This document shows, piece after piece, positions 1 to 5,584 of a DNA stretch of 8,830 bases. This DNA comes from Alphaproteobacteria bacterium. Lineage in GTDB: Bacteria; Pseudomonadota; Alphaproteobacteria; ATCC43930; CGMCC-115725. The DNA is taken from NCBI GenBank assembly GCA_019241915.1, contig JAFAWI010000417.1, positions 1 to 8,830 on the forward strand. Reading direction: 5' to 3'. The position numbers and the translations under genes were made by a program. A model generated the notes under the pieces. It worked only from the letters and a program-made list of their open reading frames with translations. It was not told the DNA's origin and made no database searches. How positions within the stretch are numbered: the stretch's first letter is position 1; each line of letters begins with the position of its first letter.

Positions 1-2
1 AC

Positions 3-350
3 GCCTATTACCTGAAGGCGCAGCGCGTGCGCACCCTGATCGCCCGGGATTTCGCCGCGGCGTTCGACAAATGCGATTGCATCCTGACGCCGACCGCGCC
101 GTCGGCCCCGTTCGCCATCGGCGAGAAGGCGGATAACCCGGTTGCGATGTATTTGAACGACATCTTTACCGTGCCCGCCGACCTCGCCGGGCTGCCGGCG
201 ATATCCGTGCCGGCGGGGCTGTTGGACGGGTTGCCCTTGGGCCTCCAAGTCGTCGGCCGAGCCTTTGACGAAGCCACCGTGCTGCGGGTCGGGCAGGTCC
301 TGGAAATCGCCGCCCAATTCACCCATCTACCCAGCTTCCTTGCCAAGTGA
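3..350 (+). CDS. gatA: Glutamyl-tRNA(Gln)/aspartyl-tRNA(Asn) amidotransferase subunit A, C-terminal part (partial)
   Basis: This is the last 115 codons of an open frame that enters from the left edge; the start and the amidase catalytic Ser-Ser-Lys region lie outside the window. The visible part begins AYYLKAQRVRTLIARDF and continues with CILTPTAPSAPFAIGEK, VAMYLNDIFTVPADLAGLPA and GLPLGLQVVGRAFDEATVLR, which are hallmark C-terminal blocks of GatA in the amidase-signature family. In GatCAB, GatA hydrolyses glutamine and delivers ammonia to GatB, which amidates misacylated Glu-tRNA(Gln) or Asp-tRNA(Asn) in the cytoplasm. The stop is TGA at 348-350. A GTG at 27 is internal and not a start. gatB follows in the same direction after a 187-bp spacer, which is longer than usual for this operon. 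The identity is secure; only the N-terminal part is unseen. Confidence 0.95.
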   Translation, partial: AYYLKAQRVRTLIARDFAAAFDKCDCILTPTAPSAPFAIGEKADNPVAMYLNDIFTVPADLAGLPAISVPAGLLDGLPLGLQVVGRAFDEATVLRVGQVLEIAAQFTHLPSFLAK

Positions 351-375
351 CGGCGATGATGCCTTGTGCTCGTTG

Positions 376-510
376 CCCCTCTGCCGCATCGCGGAAGAGG
401 GTGGCTCCGGGCGCAGCCCGGAGACAGCTGACGGTCTACTCGCCTCGACCGTCACCCTCCCGTCGCTGACGCGACGGGTCCCTCCCTCTCCCGCGATGCG
501 GGAGAGGGGG
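376..510. repeat. Mosaic of five tandem hairpins between gatA and gatB (dispersed-repeat type)
   Basis: The spacer consists of consecutive inverted repeats: 377-387/391-401 (11-bp arms, one mismatch), 405-412/416-423 (perfect 8 bp), 429-436/447-454 (perfect 8 bp, 10-nt loop), 459-466/471-478 (perfect 8 bp) and 484-494/498-508 (perfect 11 bp around GAT). The first and last hairpins share the CCCTCT...CGC/GCG...AGAGGG core, so the block as a whole has related, inverted ends. From general knowledge, CCCTCTCCCGC-type palindromes recur between genes in many alphaproteobacterial genomes as REP/MITE-like elements. It has no coding capacity of its own. On mRNA the hairpins could lower readthrough from gatA or stabilise ends; that is inference. 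Confidence 0.75.
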
Positions 511-526
511 CTTTGCGGCGTTTTAC

Positions 527-531
527 GGGAG
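527..531 (+). promoter_or_regulatory. Ribosome binding site deciding the gatB start
   Basis: GGGAG lies 6 nt before the ATG at 538. It supports this start over any upstream one in the same open frame, because that frame would otherwise run back through the hairpin repeat and over the end of gatA. Confidence 0.6.
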
Positions 532-537
532 TACCCA

Positions 538-1983
538 ATGCTGATCCAGGGCCGCACAGGAGAGTGGGAAGTCGTCATCGGGCTTGAGGTGCATGCCCAG
601 GTGGTGGCCGAGGCAAAGCTGTTTTCGGGAGCGGCAACCGCGTTCGGCGCCGAGCCGAACACCCAGGTGTCGACTGTCGATGCCGCGTTTCCGGGGATGT
701 TGCCGGTGATCAACCGGCATTGCGTCGAGCAGGCGGTGAAGACCGGGCTCGGCCTCGACGCCGAGATCAACCTGACGAGCGTGTTCGACCGCAAGAACTA
801 CTTCTATCCCGACCTGCCGCCCGGCTATCAGATTTCGCAGTACCAGCAGCCGGTCGTCGGGCGCGGACGGGTCGAGATCGAGATGCCCGACGGCTCGACC
901 CGCGAGGTCGGCATCACCCGGCTGCACCTCGAACAGGACGCCGGCAAGAGTCTGCACGACCAGCATCCGCGCGACACCTATGTCGACCTCAACCGCGCCG
1001 GCATCGGGCTGATGGAGATCGTCTCCGAACCCGATCTGCGCTCGGCCGAGGAGGCGGGCGTCTACCTGCGCAAGCTGCGCTCGATCCTGCGCTACCTCGG
1101 CACCTGCGACGGCAACATGGAGGAAGGGTCGCTGCGCTGCGACTGCAACGTCTCGGTGCGCAAGCCCGGCGCGCCCTATGGCACGCGCTGCGAGATCAAA
1201 AACCTCAACTCGGTGCGCTTTGTGATGCAGGCAATCCAGATCGAGGCGCGACGCCAGATCGGCATCATCGAAGACGGCGGCGCGGTCGCTCAGGAAACCC
1301 GGCTGTTCGACACCGCGCGCGGTGAGACGCGGCCGATGCGCTCGAAGGAGAACGACTACGACTACCGTTATTTTCCCGACCCCGACCTGCTGCCGTTGGT
1401 GCTCGACCGCGATTGGGTGGCCAAGCTGAAATCGGCGCTGCCGGAGCTGCCCGACAAAAAGCGCGCGCGCTTTGTCAGCGATTACGGGCTCGGCATGGAG
1501 GAAGCCGGCGTGCTCGTCGCCGAGCGAGCGACCGCCGAGTTTTACGAGAAAGTCGCTGACGGCCGGGACAAGAAGGCGGCGGCCAATTGGGTTACCGGCG
1601 ACCTGTTCGGCGCGCTCAACAAAAAGGGGCTCGGCATCGAGGAGTCGCCGGTCTCGGCGACGCAGCTCGGCGGGCTGATCGACCTGCTCGCCGACGGCAC
1701 GATCTCAGGCCGCATCGCCAAGGACGTGTTCGCCGAAATGGTCGAGACCGGCGCCGACGCAGCCGCAATCGTCGAAGCCAAAGGGCTTCGGCAGGTCACC
1801 GACACCGGCGCGATCGCGGCCGCGATCGACGCCGCGCTCGCCGCCAGCCCGGCGCAGGTCGCGCAGTACGCGGCCAACCCCAAGGTGCTCGGCTTCTTCG
1901 TCGGCCAGGTGATGAAGGCGACCCAAGGCAAGGCCAACCCGGCGCTGGTCAACGAGCTGCTGAAAAAGAAACTGAGTTCGTAG
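538..1983 (+). CDS. gatB: Glutamyl-tRNA(Gln)/aspartyl-tRNA(Asn) amidotransferase subunit B
   Basis: This 481-aa protein is full length for GatB (usually about 475-490 aa). It binds the misacylated tRNA, activates the side-chain carboxylate with ATP and amidates it with ammonia channelled from GatA, giving Gln-tRNA(Gln) and/or Asn-tRNA(Asn). Visible signatures are WEVVIGLEVHAQ (10-21), STVDAAFPGMLPVIN (45-59), FDRKNYFYPDLPPGYQISQY (83-102), LHLEQDAGKS (129-138), EEGSLRCDCNVSVR (195-208), TRCEIKNLNS (216-225) and ENDYDYRYFPDPDLLPL (271-287). The C-terminal GatB/YqeY tRNA-binding domain ends with GQVMKATQGKANPALVNELL (456-475). The frame stays open upstream to 265, but the family N-terminus (IxGxTGxWEVVIGLEVHAQ) and an RBS fix the start at 538. 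The stop is TAG at 1981-1983. No oddities are seen in the protein. Confidence 0.97.
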   Translation: MLIQGRTGEWEVVIGLEVHAQVVAEAKLFSGAATAFGAEPNTQVSTVDAAFPGMLPVINRHCVEQAVKTGLGLDAEINLTSVFDRKNYFYPDLPPGYQISQYQQPVVGRGRVEIEMPDGSTREVGITRLHLEQDAGKSLHDQHPRDTYVDLNRAGIGLMEIVSEPDLRSAEEAGVYLRKLRSILRYLGTCDGNMEEGSLRCDCNVSVRKPGAPYGTRCEIKNLNSVRFVMQAIQIEARRQIGIIEDGGAVAQETRLFDTARGETRPMRSKENDYDYRYFPDPDLLPLVLDRDWVAKLKSALPELPDKKRARFVSDYGLGMEEAGVLVAERATAEFYEKVADGRDKKAAANWVTGDLFGALNKKGLGIEESPVSATQLGGLIDLLADGTISGRIAKDVFAEMVETGADAAAIVEAKGLRQVTDTGAIAAAIDAALAASPAQVAQYAANPKVLGFFVGQVMKATQGKANPALVNELLKKKLSS

Positions 1984-2019
1984 GCGAAAAAGCGTAGCGC
2001 CTTCGGCCCGCCCGGCCGC

Positions 2020-2045
2020 GGCGGATTACGCTTTGCTCATCCGCC
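2020..2045. repeat. Short inverted repeat downstream of gatB (possible terminator or dispersed repeat)
   Basis: GGCGGAT (2020-2026) and ATCCGCC (2039-2045) form perfect 7-bp arms around a 12-nt loop, TACGCTTTGCTC. The form GGCGGATTACGC...ATCCGCCCTAC resembles short intergenic repeats widespread in proteobacteria (from memory, not searched). It sits between convergent gatB and the minus-strand 141-aa gene, where a transcription end is expected, but no T-run follows on either strand, so the terminator role is uncertain. Confidence 0.5.
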
Positions 2046-2077
2046 CTACTCCTTGGCGATCGCGAGTGACGACAGCC

Positions 2078-2503
2078 TCAATCGCGGCGGTAGGGGTAGC
2101 AGCGGGCGCGTTCGAGGGTCATGCCGTAGTACTCGCCGAGCGCGCGAATCGCGTCGCCTTGTTCGGGGTAGGGATCGGCGTTTTCGGGGCCGACGATGAT
2201 CGGCCGGAAGCTGCGGTCGTCCTTGCCGCTCGGCGGCAGCATTGCGGTGGCGAGCGGCGTGCCGTCGTCCGCGCGCAGCGTCAGGAACAGCGGCATCTCG
2301 CGCTGAATGTGCGCCTTGAGGCCGATCTCCTGCTCGAAATTGGCGGTCGAGCGCGGCCGAAAGCTTTGCGCCGCCTTCTCCTGCTCCTTGCGGAAATACT
2401 TCTCGACGGCGTGGCGCATGGTCTCGGATTCGGCTGCCGCTTCGGCGTCGGTCTCCATGCGGAACCAGGTTCTTCCGTTCGGCGCGTCGCAGACGTACCT
2501 CAT
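2078..2503 (-). CDS. Hypothetical protein, 141 aa
   Basis: I do not recognise this family. The protein begins MRYVCDAPNGRTWFRMETDAE. It has a charged, probably helical segment (about 18-46, EAAAESETMRHAVEKYFRKEQEKA), then a middle part with REMPLFLTLRADDGTPLATAMLPP (68-91), and ends in GEYYGMTLERARCYPYRRD. It has no signal peptide or membrane segment, so it is probably cytoplasmic. The start at 2503 is chosen because GGGAGGA lies just upstream (about 4 nt spacing) on the minus strand. The frame stays open to 2938, but that extension is Arg/Gly/Pro-rich shadow-like sequence. It is convergent with gatB and divergent from the 68-aa plus-strand gene. Coding is supported by the RBS and by the balanced residue composition, with many Glu, Phe, Tyr and Met. 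Confidence 0.7.
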   Translation of the reverse strand: MRYVCDAPNGRTWFRMETDAEAAAESETMRHAVEKYFRKEQEKAAQSFRPRSTANFEQEIGLKAHIQREMPLFLTLRADDGTPLATAMLPPSGKDDRSFRPIIVGPENADPYPEQGDAIRALGEYYGMTLERARCYPYRRD

Positions 2504-2790
2504 GCTTCCTCCCGGACAATCCCGACCGCAGTCGGCATTTGCGAAGAGCGCGTCGAGCAAAGGAAAATCCTGCGGGAGCGTCGAGTCAATGCCCTGCGAC
2601 GCGCTGTCCCGCGTACCCCTGTTTTGGCGAATTCGCCTCGCGTTTTCCGTTGCAATTTGCAGAGCGCGGCCGGGCCGACAGCCGGCACTTGACGCGAACT
2701 TGGCTAAAATACTGGGTTTTTTCGCGATGAATGCCGCTGGCACGCAGCATGAACCTGTCAGACCGTAGTCGCTTGCCACAGGAGCCCGAC
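2504..2790. other. Divergent intergenic region
   Basis: These 287 bp separate the 141-aa gene (minus) from the 68-aa gene (plus) and must hold any promoters for both. It contains a perfect 12-bp palindrome GGCGAATTCGCC at 2626-2637. A TTGACG at 2689-2694 and a TAAAAT at 2705-2710 lie only 10 nt apart, too close to be one promoter. I see no RNA gene here, and the open frames crossing it have shadow-like composition. Confidence 0.4.
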
Positions 2791-2997
2791 ATGCTGCCGC
2801 TTTCCACCGCCGTCCCCGCCCGCTTCGCCGCCCTGCCGGGCCCCGCCCTCGTACAGCGCCGTTCGGGCTTTGCCGGTTTCTTTCTCGCGCCGTTCCGCGA
2901 CGTCGACGACCGTCCGGCGCGCAAGGCCGCCGCGGCACGGGCCGAACGCGAGGCGCGGCTGGCGGCTATGTCCGCCGCGGCCGGACAGCACCGCTAG
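2791..2997 (+). CDS. Possible small hypothetical protein, 68 aa
   Basis: An ATG at 2791 is preceded by AGGAG with a 6-nt gap (GGAG at 2781-2784), a good ribosome binding site. The product starts MLPLSTAVPARFAALPGPAL, has a hydrophobic stretch GFAGFFLAPF (about 28-37), then a basic/acidic Ala-rich helix ARKAAAARAEREARLAAM near the C-terminus. I recognise no family; the pattern is like small alphaproteobacterial proteins of unknown role. The frame is open upstream to 2731, but the RBS supports 2791. Its last 32 bp overlap the 3' end of the convergent AI-2E permease gene. An RNA hairpin (3009-3018/3024-3033) lies 11 nt past the stop. It may be non-coding, because short open frames are common at this GC content. 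Confidence 0.45.
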   Translation: MLPLSTAVPARFAALPGPALVQRRSGFAGFFLAPFRDVDDRPARKAAAARAEREARLAAMSAAAGQHR

Positions 2998-4099
2998 CGG
3001 GGCGCGGCAGCGGGCGCCGCTGCGGCGCCCGCTCCGGTTCGGTCTCCGGCGATCCGGTCCAGTCGCGCCACAGCGCGATCAACGCAGCCATGATCGCCGG
3101 ACCGAGGAACAGGCCGATGAACCCGAACGTCTCCAAACCGCCGAGCAGACCCAGCAGCACCCACAGGAAGGGCAACCGCGCCGCGCCGCCGATCAGCACC
3201 GGCCGGATGAAATGGTCGGCGACAAAGATCACGACGCTGCCGGCGACAAAGATCACCACACCGCCCAGCGTCTTGCCGATCGCCAGCATGTAGAGGGCGG
3301 CCAGGGTGTAGATCAGCGGCGCGCCGAACGGGATGACGGCGAGCACTCCGGTCATGGCGCCGATCAGCGCCGGATAGGGCAGGCGAACCGCGACATAGAC
3401 GACGCCGAGGATGACGCCCTCGGCCAGCCCGACCAGCACCAGCCCGGTCACCGTGCCGTGGACCGCGGCGACCATGTGCCGTCCTATCTGCTGGCCGCGC
3501 ACGCCGATCACCCGGTCGCTCAACGCCTGCAGCTTTTCCGCCGTCGAGCTGCCGTCGCGGAACAGAAAAAACAACGTCAGCAGCGTGAACAGCAGGATCA
3601 CCAGACGACGCGCGACCTCGCCGCCATATTCGCGCGCGGATTCGGCGACCATGCGCGGATTGATCCGGCCGAACAGCGTCTCGGCTGTCGCCGGGTCGGC
3701 CAGATTGCTGCGCCACCAATCGGCCAGCGAGGGACCGACATAGGGAAGCTCGCCGAGCCAGTCGGGCACTGCGAGCCCGCTGTGTTTTGCCGCGACGATA
3801 AGCCCGACGACGAAATGCATCTCCTGCGCGATGGCGATGCCAAGCAGCACGAGCGGCGCGATAAATACGACGCCGACCGCCGTGGTCAGGATCAGCGGCG
3901 CCGCCAGGTGTCCGCCGCGCTCGCTGGGGAACAGGCGGAGCAGCCGCTGATAGAGCGGCCACAGCGCAATCGACAAGACAACCGCCCACGCAAGCGCCGG
4001 CAAAAAGTCGTGCAGAATCCACAGGCCCAGCAGAACGAACCCCGCGGCGACGACGAGACGCGCGCGCTGTTGCGATGGGGGTTCGGGACCGGGTTCCAT
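2966..4099 (-). CDS. AI-2E family transporter (YdiK/PerM-like permease)
   Basis: This 377-aa inner-membrane protein matches the AI-2E/PerM permease family (about 340-400 aa). Hydrophobic segments lie at about 14-31, 33-50, 68-91, 165-180, 208-238, 242-272 and 277-294, with more around 309-344. Between segments 3 and 4 is the family's soluble stretch (about 92-160). The C-terminal half carries the typical blocks ADHFIRPVLIGGAARLP (294-310), LLGLLGGLETFGFIGLFLGP (315-334) and a final RDW. Members have been linked to autoinducer-2 export (TqsA), Na+/H+ exchange and other transport; the substrate here cannot be told. The start at 4099 has GGAGGA 8 nt upstream on the minus strand. The last about 27 residues form an Arg/Pro-rich tail encoded across a strong hairpin (3009-3033), and the 3' end overlaps a possible plus-strand 68-aa gene. 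Confidence 0.9.
   Translation of the reverse strand: MEPGPEPPSQQRARLVVAAGFVLLGLWILHDFLPALAWAVVLSIALWPLYQRLLRLFPSERGGHLAAPLILTTAVGVVFIAPLVLLGIAIAQEMHFVVGLIVAAKHSGLAVPDWLGELPYVGPSLADWWRSNLADPATAETLFGRINPRMVAESAREYGGEVARRLVILLFTLLTLFFLFRDGSSTAEKLQALSDRVIGVRGQQIGRHMVAAVHGTVTGLVLVGLAEGVILGVVYVAVRLPYPALIGAMTGVLAVIPFGAPLIYTLAALYMLAIGKTLGGVVIFVAGSVVIFVADHFIRPVLIGGAARLPFLWVLLGLLGGLETFGFIGLFLGPAIMAALIALWRDWTGSPETEPERAPQRRPLPRPASGAVRPRRT
3009..3033. repeat. Perfect 10-bp hairpin at the 3' end of the permease gene
   Basis: AGCGGGCGCC (3009-3018) and GGCGCCCGCT (3024-3033) pair perfectly around GCTGC. The hairpin lies inside the permease C-terminal tail and 11 nt after the stop of the plus-strand 68-aa frame. 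It could end or protect the plus-strand transcript, but it has no T-run on either side, so intrinsic termination is not shown. Confidence 0.45.
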
Positions 4100-4211
4100 C
4101 AAGGTTCTCCTCCAGCGGGCGGCGTCCACTCTAGCGAAGCCGATGGCGGCGCGCACGCCACTGCTGTCAAACGGCGGCTGGAGCCGTTCGTCCGCCCTCA
4201 TTCTGCCGGTC

Positions 4212-4240
4212 TTGTCGCCGCGCGGCGGCGGTAATACGCT
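4212..4240 (+). promoter_or_regulatory. Tentative promoter for the cupin gene
   Basis: TTGTCG (4212-4217) and TACGCT (4235-4240) are separated by 17 bp and would start transcription about 26 bp before the cupin ATG. Both boxes match the sigma-70 consensus only partly, and the spacer is a GC-rich palindrome. The region is divergent, with the permease starting at 4099 on the other strand. Confidence 0.25.
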
Positions 4241-4272
4241 GCCGGCACGACAATAGGGGAGGAGATCACCGG

Positions 4273-4776
4273 ATGGCATACACGCTCGAGCAAATGTCCG
4301 ACGAGATGCACCGCATCATCGCCGCCGACCCCGGCCCGGGGGGCCGCGACAAGGTGTGCGAGTTGGTGCGCAAGGCATGCGCCGACCGAGAGTTCGTCGC
4401 GACGCACCTGCCGTCGGACGGGCCGGAGCGCAAAATCCTCTATGAGGATCCGGACTACAAGTTCTGCATCCTCGCCCACGTCTACCACGACGCCAAAGAA
4501 AGCGCGCCGCACGATCATGGGCCGACCTGGGCGATCTACGGCCAGGCCATGGGTGAGACGGTGATGAGCGATTGGGACATGGTCGAGCCGGCGAACGAAA
4601 GCCACACCGGCAAGGTGACGCTGCGCCGTAATTACACGCTGACCCCGGGCATGGCCTACGTCTACAACGAGGGAGACCTGCACTCGCCGCGCCGCGACGG
4701 GCCGACGCGCCTGATCCGCATCGAGGGCCGCGACGTCAGCAAAATCCGCCGTTACGCTTACGAGCGGGTGGGGTAA
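4273..4776 (+). CDS. Cupin protein, cysteine-dioxygenase-like (three-His metal site)
   Basis: This 167-aa, probably cytoplasmic protein has no signal peptide or membrane segment. An N-terminal helical part (1-45) precedes a cupin core. The metal-site pattern is SAPHDHGPTWAIYGQ (77-91), with His80 and His82, and YNEGDLHSP (131-139), with His137. This is the three-His arrangement of the cysteine dioxygenase/thiol dioxygenase group, where Fe(II) oxidises a thiol to a sulfinate. HDHG followed by TW and a GxxxGE turn fits that group, but the true substrate is unknown, and a non-thiol cupin cannot be excluded. The start at 4273 has GGGGAGGAG ending about 9 nt upstream. It appears to be a single-gene unit: divergent from the permease and closed by a strong terminator 16 bp after its stop. 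Membership of the cupin fold is firmer than the dioxygenase role. Confidence 0.8.
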   Translation: MAYTLEQMSDEMHRIIAADPGPGGRDKVCELVRKACADREFVATHLPSDGPERKILYEDPDYKFCILAHVYHDAKESAPHDHGPTWAIYGQAMGETVMSDWDMVEPANESHTGKVTLRRNYTLTPGMAYVYNEGDLHSPRRDGPTRLIRIEGRDVSKIRRYAYERVG

Positions 4777-4792
4777 CCGCCGCCGCTCGGGC

Positions 4793-4823
4793 AAAAAGGG
4801 GCGCCCTTCCGGCGCCCCTTTTT
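4793..4823. terminator. Bidirectional rho-independent terminator after the cupin gene
   Basis: GGGGCGCC (4798-4805) pairs perfectly with GGCGCCCC (4811-4818) around the loop CTTCC. It is flanked by AAAAA (4793-4797) and TTTTT (4819-4823), with more T after a C. The A/T flanks make it work as an intrinsic terminator from either strand. It begins 16 bp after the cupin stop. Confidence 0.9.
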
Positions 4824-4893
4824 CTTTGCGGCAGACGGCAAATGCCGAAGAGAGCAATCCGCCGATGGCGCCAATACGCTTCTGCGGGCAGCG

Positions 4894-4927
4894 AAAATCG
4901 AGGGCGTCCCCGCGGGGACGCCCTCGA
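4894..4927 (-). terminator. Perfect 30-bp palindrome, terminator of the OmpA-domain lipoprotein gene
   Basis: Positions 4898-4927 form a perfect palindrome (15-bp half sites, TCGAGGGCGTCCCCG and its complement, meeting at 4912/4913). Read on the minus strand, it is followed by TTTT (complement of AAAA at 4894-4897). It lies 57 bp beyond the stop of the minus-strand lipoprotein gene, the expected place for its intrinsic terminator. Confidence 0.8.
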
Positions 4928-4983
4928 CTTGCACTGAAGGGGGAACAGCGGCGGCAGCGCGCCGCCGCTGAGCGTCAGACGGG

Positions 4984-5424
4984 CTAGCCTTCGACGACCG
5001 TCACGCGCCGGTTACGCGGCTCGCGCACGCCATTCGGCGTCGGCACGGCCAGATCGTTCTCGCCGCGGCCGGAGACCGCCATCGCATTCCATGGCACGCC
5101 CATCCGCGACAGGATGTGCGCGACATGCCGCGCGCGGCGCAGCGACAGGCGCTGATTATAGCGAGCCGAGCCCGACGTGTCGGTGTAGCCGGTCACCTGC
5201 ACGGTCACGACGCCGCCGGCGCGGAACGTGTCGGCAGCCTGGTGGAGGATGGCCATGCCCTGCGGACCGACCCACGAGCGGTTCCACGCGAAGTACACCG
5301 TGAACACCTTCGCCGCGGCGGCTGGCGCCGGAGGCGGCGGGGGCGGCGGCGGCGGTGCAGGCGCAGGGACGGGCGCGCACGACGCCATGGCCAGGAGCGC
5401 ACAGAGAGCAAGGGCACGCTTCAT
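4984..5424 (-). CDS. OmpA-domain (Pal-like) outer-membrane lipoprotein
   Basis: The 146-aa precursor opens with a lipoprotein signal, MKRALALCALLAMASC, with Cys16 as the likely lipidated residue. A spacer with nine consecutive prolines and Ala/Pro flanks (about 17-37) follows, then a compact OmpA C-terminal domain (about 40-145). The peptidoglycan-binding signature is present: GYTDTSGSARYNQRLSLRRA (79-98), with Asp82 and Arg97 15 residues apart as in known diaminopimelate-binding sites, then GRGENDLAVPTPNGVREPRNRRV. The protein probably sits in the outer membrane and clamps it to peptidoglycan. It is shorter than typical Pal, and no tol genes are nearby. The start at 5424 has GGAGG 5 nt upstream; the frame is open to 5553, but the signal peptide fixes the start. 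The gene has its own promoter region and terminator. Confidence 0.9.
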   Translation of the reverse strand: MKRALALCALLAMASCAPVPAPAPPPPPPPPPAPAAAAKVFTVYFAWNRSWVGPQGMAILHQAADTFRAGGVVTVQVTGYTDTSGSARYNQRLSLRRARHVAHILSRMGVPWNAMAVSGRGENDLAVPTPNGVREPRNRRVTVVEG

Positions 5425-5448
5425 CGGTTCCTCCGACAGTTGAGCATG

Positions 5449-5469
5449 GGACGATATAATAAATCGTCC
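5449..5469. promoter_or_regulatory. Operator-like inverted repeat upstream of the lipoprotein gene
   Basis: GGACGAT (5449-5455) and ATCGTCC (5463-5469) are perfect 7-bp arms around an AT-only 7-nt spacer. The repeat starts 2 nt downstream (minus strand) of a TATAAT box and would cover the start of transcription. It could be a repressor site or a 5' hairpin in the mRNA; no regulator gene is nearby to decide. Confidence 0.5.
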
Positions 5470-5470
5470 G

Positions 5471-5499
5471 ATTATACTACCCAATTCCGTTATTGCATG
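5471..5499 (-). promoter_or_regulatory. Likely promoter of the lipoprotein gene
   Basis: A perfect TATAAT lies on the minus strand at 5476-5471, in a short AT-rich island (about 5451-5510) that stands out from its GC-rich surroundings. The -35 position at 17-bp spacing (5499-5494) reads CATGCA, a poor match, so only the -10 box is well supported. The inferred transcript leader is about 40 nt. Confidence 0.5.
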
Positions 5500-5584
5500 A
5501 TTAACCTGACGGTGCGGATAACGCAACAGTGGCCGCCAGCGGCGGAGGTTCAACCTTCAGCCGAGCGCGTTGAAGTAGAACGGA

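Noticed and set aside
265..537. An N-terminal extension of GatB by 91 residues
   Set aside because: It would overlap gatA and be encoded by the hairpin repeat; the RBS and family N-terminus support 538.
2689..2710. TTGACG and TAAAAT as a promoter for the 68-aa gene
   Set aside because: The boxes are only 10 bp apart, and neither has a partner at 16-18 bp.
2504..2938. A minus-strand extension of the 141-aa protein to 286 aa
   Set aside because: The added part is Arg/Gly/Pro-rich and unlike the rest, and a strong RBS precedes the ATG at 2503.
4165..4170. A perfect minus-strand TTGACA upstream of the permease start
   Set aside because: No -10-like hexamer is seen 16-18 bp downstream; the nearest TAGAGT is about 31 bp away.
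2870..4234. A 454-aa plus-strand open frame opposite the permease gene
   Set aside because: Its product is Arg/Gln/Asp/Pro-rich without hydrophobic or domain pattern and is antisense to a recognised membrane-protein gene; it is a high-GC shadow.
5330..5360. The GGC/GGGC-rich plus-strand tract as a regulatory repeat
   Set aside because: It is the codon run for the nine-proline spacer of the minus-strand lipoprotein.
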